Below the pieces are notes generated by a model, which saw only the letters and a program-made list of their open reading frames with translations, was not told where the DNA came from and searched no databases. Shown here piece after piece: positions 9,201 to 20,300 of a DNA stretch of 64,000 nt (within the stretch, counting starts at the first letter, position 1; every line of letters begins with the position of its first letter). The stretch spans positions 103,757 through 167,756 of the forward strand of contig CAJNOL010000268.1 in assembly GCA_905250125.1 (NCBI GenBank). Direction: 5' to 3'. Origin of the DNA: Rotaria sordida (lineage: Eukaryota; Rotifera; Eurotatoria; Philodinida; Philodinidae). The translations under genes were made by a program, and so were the position numbers.

Positions 9201-12194
9201 TTTAGGTTTTCCTGATCGTCCTTGAACATTAACAGATAAAGTTTCATGTTTATCAATATTAACTGGATGTCCAATAGAATCATAAGTACCAAGATCAGGA
9301 TTTCCACATCGAGCTTTTTGCATAAGATTTTTTGTTCTTTCATCAAGTTGACCTGTTTCCTATGATTGAATAAATTTTAATGGTTAATCAAATTGATAGA
9401 AAAAAAGAAAAAAGACTTACCGGTAATTTATAAAGACGTTGAAATTTAAGAATTGCTTCTGTATAAGACGATCGAGAAATTATAGAAAAAAGTCGACGAC
9501 CTTCAACTTTTGGTGTATAACCATATTGTTGTAAATATTGATAATAATCAGTTTCGGATTTTGTTTCACTTATTGTTTGAATATTAATAACAATAATATA
9601 TAAGAATAGAAATTCTATTCGTTGTTTGATGATCATGTTTAAATTGTCTATTCTTTTATTTTTTTCTTGTTGTTTTATCATTTATATATGTCATTCAATC
9701 AATCAATCAATTGATAAGAACATGTGTTATGATTGACATTTATGTTTTAGGTGGATTTCAAGGCGAAGTTAAGTTTCAATTAACGTATTCATCGGGTGGT
9801 GCTATTGATGCTAGTAAAGCATTACGTGAAGTTAATTCGATTTGTGAGTCATATTCTTCTTTTCTTTTTTATTCTATGTTAATGATATGCTTTACGTTTT
9901 AATTATAGTTCATCGACAAAATCAAGCAGCACCACCGTAAATTATTTTATTTTTCATCTTTTAAAATAATATTATCTTGATTGAATTATTATCTAGATCT
10001 TATGGTATGGCTGCAGCTAATTTATATGAACCTCCACCACCATCATATCAAGCAGCACAAGCTTCAAATAATCGTTTCGCAGGTAAAATTTATTTCGAAT
10101 ATTTTGTCATTTTATCAATAAAAAAATAAACTAACTCAAGTTTGTATTAATATGTATATATGATAGATGATATAGGACAGTTTTATGTCGTGAAACAATG
10201 TTGTCTCAGATAAAGGATACTATATTTACTGACTGAGATATTAAAATTTCTCTGAATAAATTTGTATTGATGTAGTGTTGTGTTAGAATTAATTAATGCC
10301 AAACTGTTAGCATTAGTTTTAATTCTAATACATAAATTATCGTATGACTAGATCTCAGACATGCTAAGTTGAAAAATTCTCAAAATCAAACAGTTTTATT
10401 CTGTTATTAGAAGCTTTCAAAGATGAACTCTCAGAGGTATAGTTGCAGGTTGTATATGTATTAAAATGTAATTTTTCAAAAGAGATACTTTTGAAATAAT
10501 ATACAGTTACTAAATAATTTAAGTAGGCTAATTGTTTTGTAACAATTTTTCGCTTTTTTTTGCATTTCTTCATGCTGTGTACGACATTTATTTTTCTGTT
10601 CTTTTAATATTCTTATTTTATATTATTAAAGTCTTAGGTTGATCTTTTGAGTACGAAATTATTTCTATATATAGTCAAAATTTTTATAATTTCAAATTAA
10701 CGTTTATTGTACAAAAAATATCACGAAATACATAATTCAAAATGTTTTTAGAGTGTGATAGTCTTTAAAACAATCCTACATTACATTTAATATATATTCA
10801 GTGATTTCTGGCTGAACACAACTTCACTTCGTGAATAATAGATGTCAAAAAAAAAATATAGAATATGTCGAAATACATCATGTTTCTGTTTGAACAATAA
10901 GAACAAAATAGATATATGTATATATAGGTATATCAATCGCAGAGGGAATAAGAATCTACTCGAAGACTCCTGAAAGAACAGAAGAGAGAAAAGTCATGAT
11001 GTCATTGTACGATCGTAGAAAAATAAAGAAAAAGACTATATATAAGTGAGTTAGAGGTGGCCGATTTCTGTCCTTCGTGATTTTTTTATATAAAAAAAAT
11101 GCACTATACATTATTTGGCAAATGCGATCAGCTGATCAGAATCTTTCCTATAGATGGCATTCTTGAACAATTTTCATAATACAAAACATTCTTTTGACAG
11201 TAATGGTTCTGTCTCAAGATATGTTATCAAACTGGTTCACATTCTGACTCATTAAGTCATATACTGATTGACAGAAATGTTAAGGGTTAACCAATAATCA
11301 TCACTAGATATATATAATCTTAATCGCACAAATTTTCATGCAATTCATATCATTAAAAAATAATTAACAGGTCATGTTTTTTAAAGTTATTCAGATTCAA
11401 AAATATCGGAACGCAAATTCACATCGCTCGTACTCAAAAGGTGAAATAGACATTCATCGAAATATTTTTAATATTGGTACTCCGTGCTCGAAACAAATCA
11501 GTTAGAATAAATAAGTAGTTGAGTATTTTATTAAATAATGCTTGAGATTAACTAATTAATCATTTCAAGATATGGATAATCAATTAGTAACTGAAGTATA
11601 TCATTTAGAGCCTATTGGATCCGAAAATTCTTGGATCCGATGGGCTCTAGTATCATTACAAAACTCTCTGATACATCTCTGTTCGCTATCTTTATCAATA
11701 TTCTCAATATCAAAATTGTATCTCTTTTGACAATGAGTTATTTTTTGTCAACATGAGAAGACAATCTGTCGGCTTAATGAAATTCATGTTATTTTTTGTT
11801 TGCATTTAGAAACAACTATGTATGTATCACCAGCCCAAGCACCATATGAAGGAGTCTATCAAAGACAACCAACAGGTCTGCCACAAGCAGAATTTATTCC
11901 ACAATATCCTGAAATACCATCGGCTCCTCCAGCGCAAGTAAATAATTCAAATATGTATCCTCAAATGCCGAATGGATATGAAGCACCAATGCAATATCCA
12001 CCTCAAGCGGCTTATCAAAATAATAATTATGGTGGTCAAATGTATGTTCCACAAATGAATCAACAGCCGGTATGACTTTTATTTTTATCTTAGAAAATTT
12101 TCTTATTGATTTGATTAATTTATTATAGTATTCACAAATGCCACCGTCGTATGAACAATCTCAACAAGATTTAAATCAGAAAAAACGTGACTAA
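6206..12194 (+). CDS. WBP2: WW domain-binding protein 2 (WBP2)
   Basis: Exons 6206-6261, 6324-6574, 9751-9843, 9909-9936, 9997-10082, 11810-12069, 12129-12194; phases agree and give 279 residues, close to vertebrate WBP2. The N-terminal ~130 residues are a GRAM/PH-like domain (GEVFRGKHKGKVFVTTHRMI, then the FGANYISG block). The C-terminal half is Pro/Gln/Tyr-rich with PPSY motifs in exon 5 (PPPPSYQAA) and exon 7 (MPPSYEQ), the PPxY ligands for WW domains of YAP/TAZ and NEDD4-type ligases. Family role: adaptor and transcriptional coactivator. Intron 2 (6575-9750) contains a complete metalloproteinase gene on the other strand; intron 5 (10083-11809) contains a short hairpin repeat. The next gene starts 228 bp downstream. 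Confidence 0.93.
7214..7258. repeat. Short hairpin-family repeat (GGATCC-type), diverged copy
   Basis: The sequence CCATCGGGTCCAAGAATTTT matches the reverse complement of the hairpin at 11606-11650. It lies in WBP2 intron 2, upstream of the nested gene. Confidence 0.4.
7785..9681 (-). CDS. Matrix metalloproteinase nested in a WBP2 intron
   Basis: Two exons, 9681-9421 and 9359-7785, joined in phase 0 after KLP; 611 residues from ATG 9681 (an inner Met at 9636 would put the hydrophobic signal-peptide stretch LFLYIIVI closer to the N-terminus). Order: signal peptide, peptidoglycan-binding-like prodomain, cysteine switch ARCGNPD (Cys about 105), catalytic domain with zinc motif HEIGHALGLDH (267-277) and the Met-turn region, a Ser-rich hinge, then a hemopexin domain opening WCSEEFQTGCEGPDG with its closing Cys near the end. 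It should be a secreted zinc endopeptidase held latent by the switch; no furin site was noticed. After the hemopexin domain is an unusual His/Asp-rich tail of about 30 residues. The whole gene lies antisense within WBP2 intron 2; its start codon is about 70 bp from a WBP2 exon. Confidence 0.93.
11606..11650. repeat. Hairpin repeat with GGATCC arms
   Basis: A near-perfect inverted repeat: arms AGAGCCTATTGGATCC and the complement of GGATCCGATGGGCTCT, with about 10 nt between. A related sequence lies at 49133-49187 and a weaker one at 7214-7258. Confidence 0.7.
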
Positions 12195-12422
12195 AAAAAA
12201 TAAAAGAAGTGAACTAATTTTTATGTATATTCGTTTTTCAATATATTTGAACGCTTCTTTCATTCATGTTTTTTGTTTTGTCTTTTTTTCCAATTTTAAT
12301 CATTAAAAAAAATCGAGCATTATCTTTATACTTAATCAAGATTGATTCACATATATATATATTATTGTTTTACCACTGTGCAATAATACATGTATCTGAG
12401 AAATAATGATTATCTATTTTAG

Positions 12423-15400
12423 ATGTTATATAGACAAATAACGAGCATAGATGTCATACAAATCCCAGCACCTGGTTTTAATCTACCCGAATCTATACAG
12501 TTTAGTCCGGATGATAATATAGTAACTTATATTCGTGCACCATATCAATTTTTATCAACACGACAACTTTATGCATATGATCTTCGAATAGATAAAGAAT
12601 TTATTTTTAGTGATTTAAAAAATGCTGATGAAGTTATTGAAACTAATCCCTCTAAAGAGGAACAATCTCGACGTGGAGTATGTGTGGTTTTTTTTCTATG
12701 TTTTGAAATTTTTCATTTCGAATAATTCGAGTAGAATTACAAATCAAGAATATTATAAACTGAAAGTCTTTTTGTGAAACACGATCTGAAAGGAGTATTA
12801 ATAGACAATGATAGATGCTACTCCGAGGCCGTACAATATGCTGTTGATATTCGATCAAAGACTGTATATCAATAATGTTTCATTGGGTTTTTGAAGGATT
12901 AAGTACAAAGTTAATGAAGATATGTGTCAAAAAATAGATAGAATAAAGCAATATCCTAGTGAGTAGCTACATTGTGTTTCGTATTTTAATCGTATAGAGA
13001 TTGCACAAACAGCTCTTCTCTTTCACTCCAGGAAACTCTTTCTTTCTTTCTCTCAAATAACAAAGCTCAGTTATTTCGATCGTTTTCGATATTTTTCTTT
13101 GAAGAACGACGAGCACTATTGAAAAATAGTTGATTATCAACTTCATAATTCGTATACTGTTATTTATAATGACGGACAAAAGTTTAGAATAGTTGTATTT
13201 TTAAATTTTCTTCTCGATGATCATAGTTAGGAAAAACCTGAAAAAGAAATTTGAGTAGCAAAAATGATTCTCTATGTTGATAGAACAAAATGAAATGTTC
13301 GGAATCTCTTCATGATGTTCATTCATCGAACTACATTCGATTTACAAAAGGCTCAAGAAAGATTTTTCTATTGTTTCAATGATTTCACGGTGTGAGATCT
13401 TCTAAAATAATTTTTGCTTGAAAATGGAGTTAAGGTTAGGTTTTTGTGAATAAAAACATCATAGTTTTTTCGTTACAATGTGTCGCTATTAAAATAGATG
13501 AGTTGATTTTATTGATAATCCGAGAGTAGTTATGCCATTTTATTTTTATATGTAACCTATTTCGATTTTTTATTGCATAAAAACTAGGAACTAAGTCTTG
13601 TGTAATGAAAAAACTTCTTGTTCATGTTCTTTAAACATAAATAGCAATCGAAGAAATAACAAAAATAACTTGACTCGCTCAATTGTGTTCCAAACATCCT
13701 CATTCAAGCAGTTTTATTGAAGTTTTGTAGATCCATCAATCTTAATAGATAACTCTTTCAGCTACTCTAAGCTTATTCTCATCACTATATTTATTTATCT
13801 ACATTTAAAATAAATCAAAGGGAAGGCTAAATATATGAGGAAAGAAATGATGAGTTCGTTTGATTAATAATGAATGGACAAGAAATGGATAGATTCTATA
13901 AAAATAAATATTCTATGATGCTATTTAGAAAATTCATTATGAAAAAAAATCATTGTTTTTTTTTCACATAGAAGACACTAATGATAAGATTTGAGAAAAA
14001 AATCAAATAAATAATTGTTTCTTTCGTTTTAGCGTCAACATCTATTAACAACTCCGGTAACTCGTTATCAATGGGCAAAAAATCAAACTCAATCAATGTT
14101 ACTTATTACCATGGATAATACTCTTTATATTTATTATAACAAAGAAATTCGTCTTTTAGTCGATCGATCTGATCAAACATCTATTATGGATTGTAAATTA
14201 TCACCTGATGGAAAACTCGTTGCTTATGTTCAAAATTGTGAAATTTATTGTATATCAACAATATCTTCAGCCGAACCACGTCAATTAACATTTGATGCTC
14301 GTAATTGTCCATGTAAAACAAATGGTCTTGCAGAATTTATTGCTCAAGAAGAAATGGATCGTCATGATGGTTTTTGGTGGTCAGATGATTCATGTTTTAT
14401 TGCGTTTACTCAAGTTGATGGGTCAAATGTACCAGTTCTTCGTATTTCACATTTAGGTTCTGAGGATCCTGATCATGTAAGAAAAAAGAAAAGAAATTAT
14501 TTTATTTTATTTTCAATATTCTAGATTGATGAATATCGATATCCATTTGCTGGTAAAGCTAATGTTCATGTAACTGTTGGTATAATTGATCTTAGAAATG
14601 AAAATAATCAAAAACAACCGATTATACATTGGGTTGATTTAAGTAAATTTAAAGATTATTATATAGCACGTGTTGATTTCTTTCCTGATAATAGTCTTGC
14701 ATTACAAATTGAAAATCGTCAACAAACTAAATTACAATTATATCAATATGATTTTTTAAATAAAAAACCATTAAAATTATTAATTGAAGAAATAAGTGAA
14801 TTATGGATTAATTTACATGATCTATTTTATACATTAAAAAAAACACCAACACAATTTATATGGGCTAGTGAACGAACTGGTTATATGCATTTAGAATTAC
14901 ATGATTATAATAGTGGAAAATTAATAAAAATATTAACACATGGTAATTGGGTTGTACAACGTATTCCTGATATTGATGAAGATAATTCAATAATTTATTT
15001 TTTGGCCAATCGCGAAACACCACTTGAAACTCATCTTTATAGTGTTAATTATAATGATGATGTACCTAAAATAGATCGTATAACACAAGAATCAGGTACT
15101 CATATTGTTTATTGTTTTAATCATACACATCAATATTGTATAACACAATGGAGTTCAATAGATCAATATCCAATAATAAGAATGTTAGATGTTAAAAAAA
15201 AAGAAATTATTAAAACTTTTGATCATATAAAACAAGGTGTATTACGAACAATTGAACAATTTCATTTAGTTAAACCAAAATTATTTCCTATATTAAATAG
15301 AAATAATGATACACTTTATTGTGCACTTTATACACCAGATAATGAACAGGATAGATATCAAACACCATATCCAACACTTGTATCAGTTTATGGTGGACCA

Positions 15401-17127
15401 CGTCTTCAACGGTATGAGAAAGACAGATATGTTTTTCTGAAACACGTGCTAAAAGATTATTGAAGTATAGAGGGAAAAAAAATTTAGATCCCACAGATCG
15501 TGACAGACGCTAGTCAGAGACCATGACATTCGCTTCCCTAGTCAAAAGTTCCTTGATGAATCCCCAGAAAGTTCTCTGAAAAATCTCCGGAGACTCACAA
15601 CAGGGAGTTTTTTGGGAAATTCCTAGGAATTATTCAGGGAGCGGCAACTATCTCTATCGTACATACCGAATTTGATTTAACTTTTTTTTAAACAATACTT
15701 ACCTTTGCTGTTGTCTTTGTGATTAGGCTAAATATAAAATATACAATTAAATTTTTAAAGTAGTTATCGTTCTGATTATTTTTACTATTCATCTAAATAA
15801 GAAAAAAAATGCATGCTTGATTTTTATAATACTACGTACCGTTGCAGCCATTTCAAACATTGATCTAATTAAAAATAAATATCTTTAAGCTTTTTGAAAC
15901 AGCATTTACTATTGCAGTTATTATTACTTTCAAACTAAAATAGAAAAATTATAGTATTGACTTTTGAAATAAAACATACCCTTATGATTGCTTTTCAAGA
16001 TTAGCTTAAATAAAAAAAAAATAGAATTAATTTTTTTCAAACAATATTTACTTTCAATTTATTATTGAGATCATATTTAAATAAGAAAACTGATTTGATT
16101 TTCTCAAGTGAAGATTTATCCTTTTAATTGTCCTTCAAATTAATCTAAATAAACAAGATAAAATTTTATTTGTAAAAATAATATCTGTCATTTTAATTCG
16201 CCTAGATAAATCTAAATAAAAAGACTTAAATTGCTATCTTAAAATAAAACTTACTATTGAGTTTGTTGTCATAAATTGTTATAAAAGAAAAAAAAATTGA
16301 ATTAAATACAAAATCAGTAGAATAAAATAATCTCTCTGTGATTACATCGAGATTCATATTTTAATCCTGCAAGGATTGCGCAAACCGATTTTTTTTTGTT
16401 CTCAATCAACCTAGATTTTCTGTTTTTATTTTCTAGTGTTGCAAATTCTTGGTCACTTCGATCGGAAATGCGTTGCCAACGTTTAGTTGAAGCTGGCTAT
16501 GTTGTACTTTGTTTAGATAATCGTGGTAGTTCAAATCGAGGTGTTGCATTTGAAAGTTCTATTAGACATAATATGGGACATATAGAATTAGATGATCAAA
16601 TTGATGGTGTACAATATCTTATCAAACAAGGTATTACTGATGAAAAACGTGTTGGTATATTTGGTTGGTCTTATGGTGGATATATGTCAGCTATGGCGTT
16701 AGTTCGTGCAAGTGATATTTTTAAAATAGGTATTGCCGGTGCACCAGTTACGCATTGGGATGGGTACACTAATAAGAGAAACACGAAAATTAATATCTAT
16801 TAGAAAATACTAATTTTTTTGTTTAGATATGATACTCATTATACTGAAAGATATATGGGTACACCAGAAGAGAATCCATATGGATATGAAACCTCAAGTA
16901 TAATGTATCATGTAAATAATTTAAAAGGACATTTAATGATAATTCATGGTTTAATTGATGAAAATGTTCATTTTCGTCATTCAGCTCGTCTTATAAATGC
17001 ACTTATTAGAGCTAATAAACCATATGAACTAGTGATATTTCCAAATGAACAACATGCACCAAGAAGATGTGATGAACGTGTCTATATGGAAGAACGTATG
17101 TTTGAATTTATTCGAAAATATTTATGA
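12423..17127 (+). CDS. Dipeptidyl peptidase, S9B family, cytosolic type
   Basis: Exons 12423-12677, 14033-14476, 14525-15411, 16437-16763, 16827-17127; phases agree; 737 residues. The N-terminal half is a beta-propeller with the substrate-binding Glu pair in [12 protein letters not shown]. The C-terminal alpha/beta hydrolase has nucleophile GWSYGG (Ser about 607), [12 protein letters not shown] (Asp about 682) and NEQHAPR (His about 714). It should remove Xaa-Pro/Ala dipeptides from N-termini. There is no signal or anchor, as in DPP8/9. Several stretches (EEQSRRGRQH near the start; [20 protein letters not shown] and HAPRR later) recall plant and bacterial S9B enzymes more than vertebrate DPP8/9, from memory only. 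The ATG sits directly after a TCTATTTTAG acceptor-like site, which may be a spliced-leader acceptor. Introns 1 and 3 hold copies of one repeat family. Confidence 0.92.
12765..13012 (+). repeat. Inverted-repeat element, family 1, copy B
   Basis: The left end TGTGAAACACGATCT and right end CATTGTGTTTCGTATTTT are imperfect inverted repeats; about 250 bp. The interior (GATCAAAGACTGTATA block) matches copy F at 49045-49405. It lies in intron 1 of the dipeptidyl peptidase gene. Confidence 0.7.
15690..16290. repeat. Degenerate ~70-bp tandem repeat array
   Basis: About eight or nine imperfect units, each with a TTTACTATTG-like block followed some 25 bp later by ATCTAAATAAA and an A/T-rich spacer. Starts fall near 15695, 15765, 15830, 15905, 15970, 16045, 16112, 16182 and 16250, so the period is roughly 65-80 bp. 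Strongly diverged. Confidence 0.6.
16318..16395 (+). repeat. Right-end block of element family 1 (copy C)
   Basis: This ~78-bp block (AATAATCTCTCTGTGATTAC, later ATTTTAATCCTGCAAGGATT) recurs near 12926-13012, 29910-29999 and 49320-49405, and reversed at 47592-47670. Confidence 0.75.
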
Positions 17128-17383
17128 TATTGAATTTTCTGTTTTTTTTTGTGTGTGTCTTTTTTATATCTCAACATGTTTGTCTTCCGATATAATTTAT
17201 TGCGAATAAGTGTTTATTAAAAAAATTTAAATAAAATGTTTTTTTTTTTTTCTTTTGTGAAATCTTTATTGTTATAATGCTTTTTCTAAAGTTAAATAGA
17301 AAAAACACGGTGAATATTTATTTTTCTTTTTCAGATCTCATCCTTTTCCATTGTTTTTTTTTGACAAGAAGAATAAAAAAAAG

Positions 17384-20300
17384 ATGAAATTAAAAACACA
17401 AGATAAAATGACCGTTAATAATGAACAAGAAAATGGAATTGATGAGACAACAAATGGCGCTCAATCTAATATGCATTTAACTGATGATGATAAAGAAAAA
17501 GGACATTTTAAAAATTTTAATATTTCAAAACAAACAATTAAAAAACTTCAAAGTAAATAAAAAACTTTTATATGAAAATTTTCAATGAAAAAAATTTTTT
17601 CCTAATTTATTTTCTAGATCGGAATGTTGATCTTCTCTTTCCTGTTCAAGCAAAAAGTTACAAATATATTTATGACCAAAAAGATTGTTTAGTTCAAGCA
17701 TATACAGGCACAGGAAAAACATTAGCTTTTTCCATTCCAATTGTTGAATTACTTCAAAATGATGCATCATTTAAATTAATTCGTGGACGAGCACCTCGAG
17801 TTCTTGTTTTAGCACCAACACGAGAATTAAGTGAGTCTTGATTATAATTTAACTAATCTATAGAGCGAAAGCCCTGGAACAAAATATTCACTTAGTTTTT
17901 GGCGATTTAAAGACAACTAGCTATATTGGCGGTAGTTGAAAATTTTGCTAATTATAATATCTCATTTTTTTTTGTATAAAATTCAATGCCCTACAATAAT
18001 ATTAATTTAAAAATGTTCCAATACACAAGCTACGTAAACTAAAGACTTCATCAAAATCGCTATTTAGCTTTGTATATATACAGTTTTGAATATTTTCACA
18101 AAAGGAGGAGGGTCGATAACTGTTGAAATTAGTCCTCTCGAGAAATTTGATTTCTTCTCTCTCAAACTGTCACACAAGGTGCTTGAAAATGAGCCCTGGC
18201 AGAATTAGTCATATAATACTTATTTGTACTGTGCACAGATCGATTGAAATAGTCAATAACCGTCACATATGCATTGAATCGGGGTGTTGATGATAATCAG
18301 TAATTTTTAAGAGCTTCAAAATAGTATAAGAACATCGAGAGGAAAAACACTGGCCACACAAGAAAATCCTAAGAAAACCATTCTCGAAACATCATTTTTT
18401 CGCCTGATATTTAGTAGGTTTTGACGAGAAAAATAAGATTTTAATAAAAACTAATATGATATTCTGAATCAGCGCCTTGAACTGGATAGACTTACGTATA
18501 TTTCAAATGTTTTCGCAGACTTTTCTTTGTTCAAAAATCCACTCCTACTCCTCCCAGAACTGGGTGAAAAATGAATTTTATCCAAAAGTTATTTTAACGA
18601 TAGAAATTAAGTTCTAAGGTTATAAAACAATAGTAGAACTCCAAATAGCAGATGAATAACCAATGAAAGCAGAGTAGTCATGAAATTCATTTTTTGATCT
18701 AATCCTGAAGGAAATCAGAAGTGAATTTTTCGACGAAATAAAAAGTTTGTGAAAATATTTAACTCGGCAAGACTGATAGCCATCGAGCTGAGATTTTGCT
18801 GTTAGAAAGAGCATGCGTGATGGTACAAGTCTACCTGCGAATCAAAATACTTGAAAAGTTTTCTAAGAGGTTTCAGGGATTTTTTTTGAAAAATCACTGT
18901 CTGATTTGTTTGCTTAGCTATATTTTCAATTTCAATTTAGCCATATTGTAGCCCAATATCTACTTTATAAATCCCGAAGTTTTTTAGGCGTTTTCGACCT
19001 TTCCTAAAAAAATGATGACCATTTTTACTGAATTTTCGACTCTTTCCTAGGTATGGAATTTCGATCTCAGAAATAAAATTTCTCTTTATATTTTCTAGCT
19101 AATCAAATATCGGATGATTTTCAATCGGTTGCTAGTGATTTATCAATTGTAACAATCTATGGTGGAAAAAAATATGAAGATCAAGAAAAGAATATCCGTA
19201 ATGGATGTGATATTCTTGTTGCAACACCTGGCCGATTAAAAGATATTGTTGATAAAGGCAAACTTGATTTAACTAAAGTCAAACATGTTATCCTAGATGA
19301 AGTTGATCGAATGCTTGATATGGGTTTTATTGATGATGTTGAAGAAATTCTTGGTCATATTTTTATACCAAGTAATTATTACTGAAACAAATGAAAAAAA
19401 AACTAACATATTAATTTATTTTTAAACTTATTTAGATCGAGAAATAAAATCACAATTTATTGTTTTTTCTGCAACAATGCCTGATTGGGTTCATAAAACA
19501 ACTAAAAAATATATGTCAAAAGATTTTATTACAATTGATTTAGTTAAAGGAAATACACAAAAAACTGCTGCTAATGTTGAAGTAAAATATTTTATATTTT
19601 CTTTTTTTTGTCTAACTTACATTGTTTTGTTTTTAATTTTGTTTAGCATCTAGCTGTATTATGTACTTATCAAGATCGAGCTGGTGTTATTAATTCACTG
19701 GTTCATATCTATTCTAGTAATAGTCTAGATGGACGTGCTATTGTTTTTTGTGAAACAAAAAAAGAAGCTGATGAACTTTCAGTTAGTCATGATATTAAAG
19801 CTGAAGCACATGTACTTCATGGTGATATACCACAAGATAAACGTGAACTTGTTCTTAAAGTTTGTTATCAAAAACTTTTCTATTGAAATATAAAAATGTT
19901 TGATTTCCATTAGAAATTTCGTGAAGGAAAATATCGTTTATTAATTACAACTGATGTTGCTGCTCGAGGTCTTGACATTCCAGAAGTTGATCTTGTTATT
20001 GTAACAGCTCCACCAAAAGTATGAATATATATTTATATATAGTACATTTTGTTATGTTTAATAAGAAATGAATTTATTATTTAGGATGTTGAATCATATA
20101 TACATCGATCAGGTCGTACAGGTCGAGCTGGTGCTGAAGGCAAATGTATTTGCCTATATAAATCAAATCAAATACGTGATCTTAAACGAGTAGAAATAGA
20201 AGCTGTATGTATAAATTTTTTTCATCTACAATATCAAGATTCAAATTAAAATAGCAGTTTCAATAGCTCATCAAGTTCTCTATCAAGTTTATTCCATAGT

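Larger units (their letters stand above)
15427..16395 (+). repeat. Inverted-repeat element, family 1, copy C, filling an intron
   Basis: The left end (CTGAAACACGTGCTAAAAGA, near 15440) and the block CCCACAGATCGTGACAGACG match copy A reversed; the right end (16318-16395) matches copies B, D and F. The copy occupies nearly all of the intron 15412-16436. Most of its length is a degenerate tandem array (15690-16290). Confidence 0.65.
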
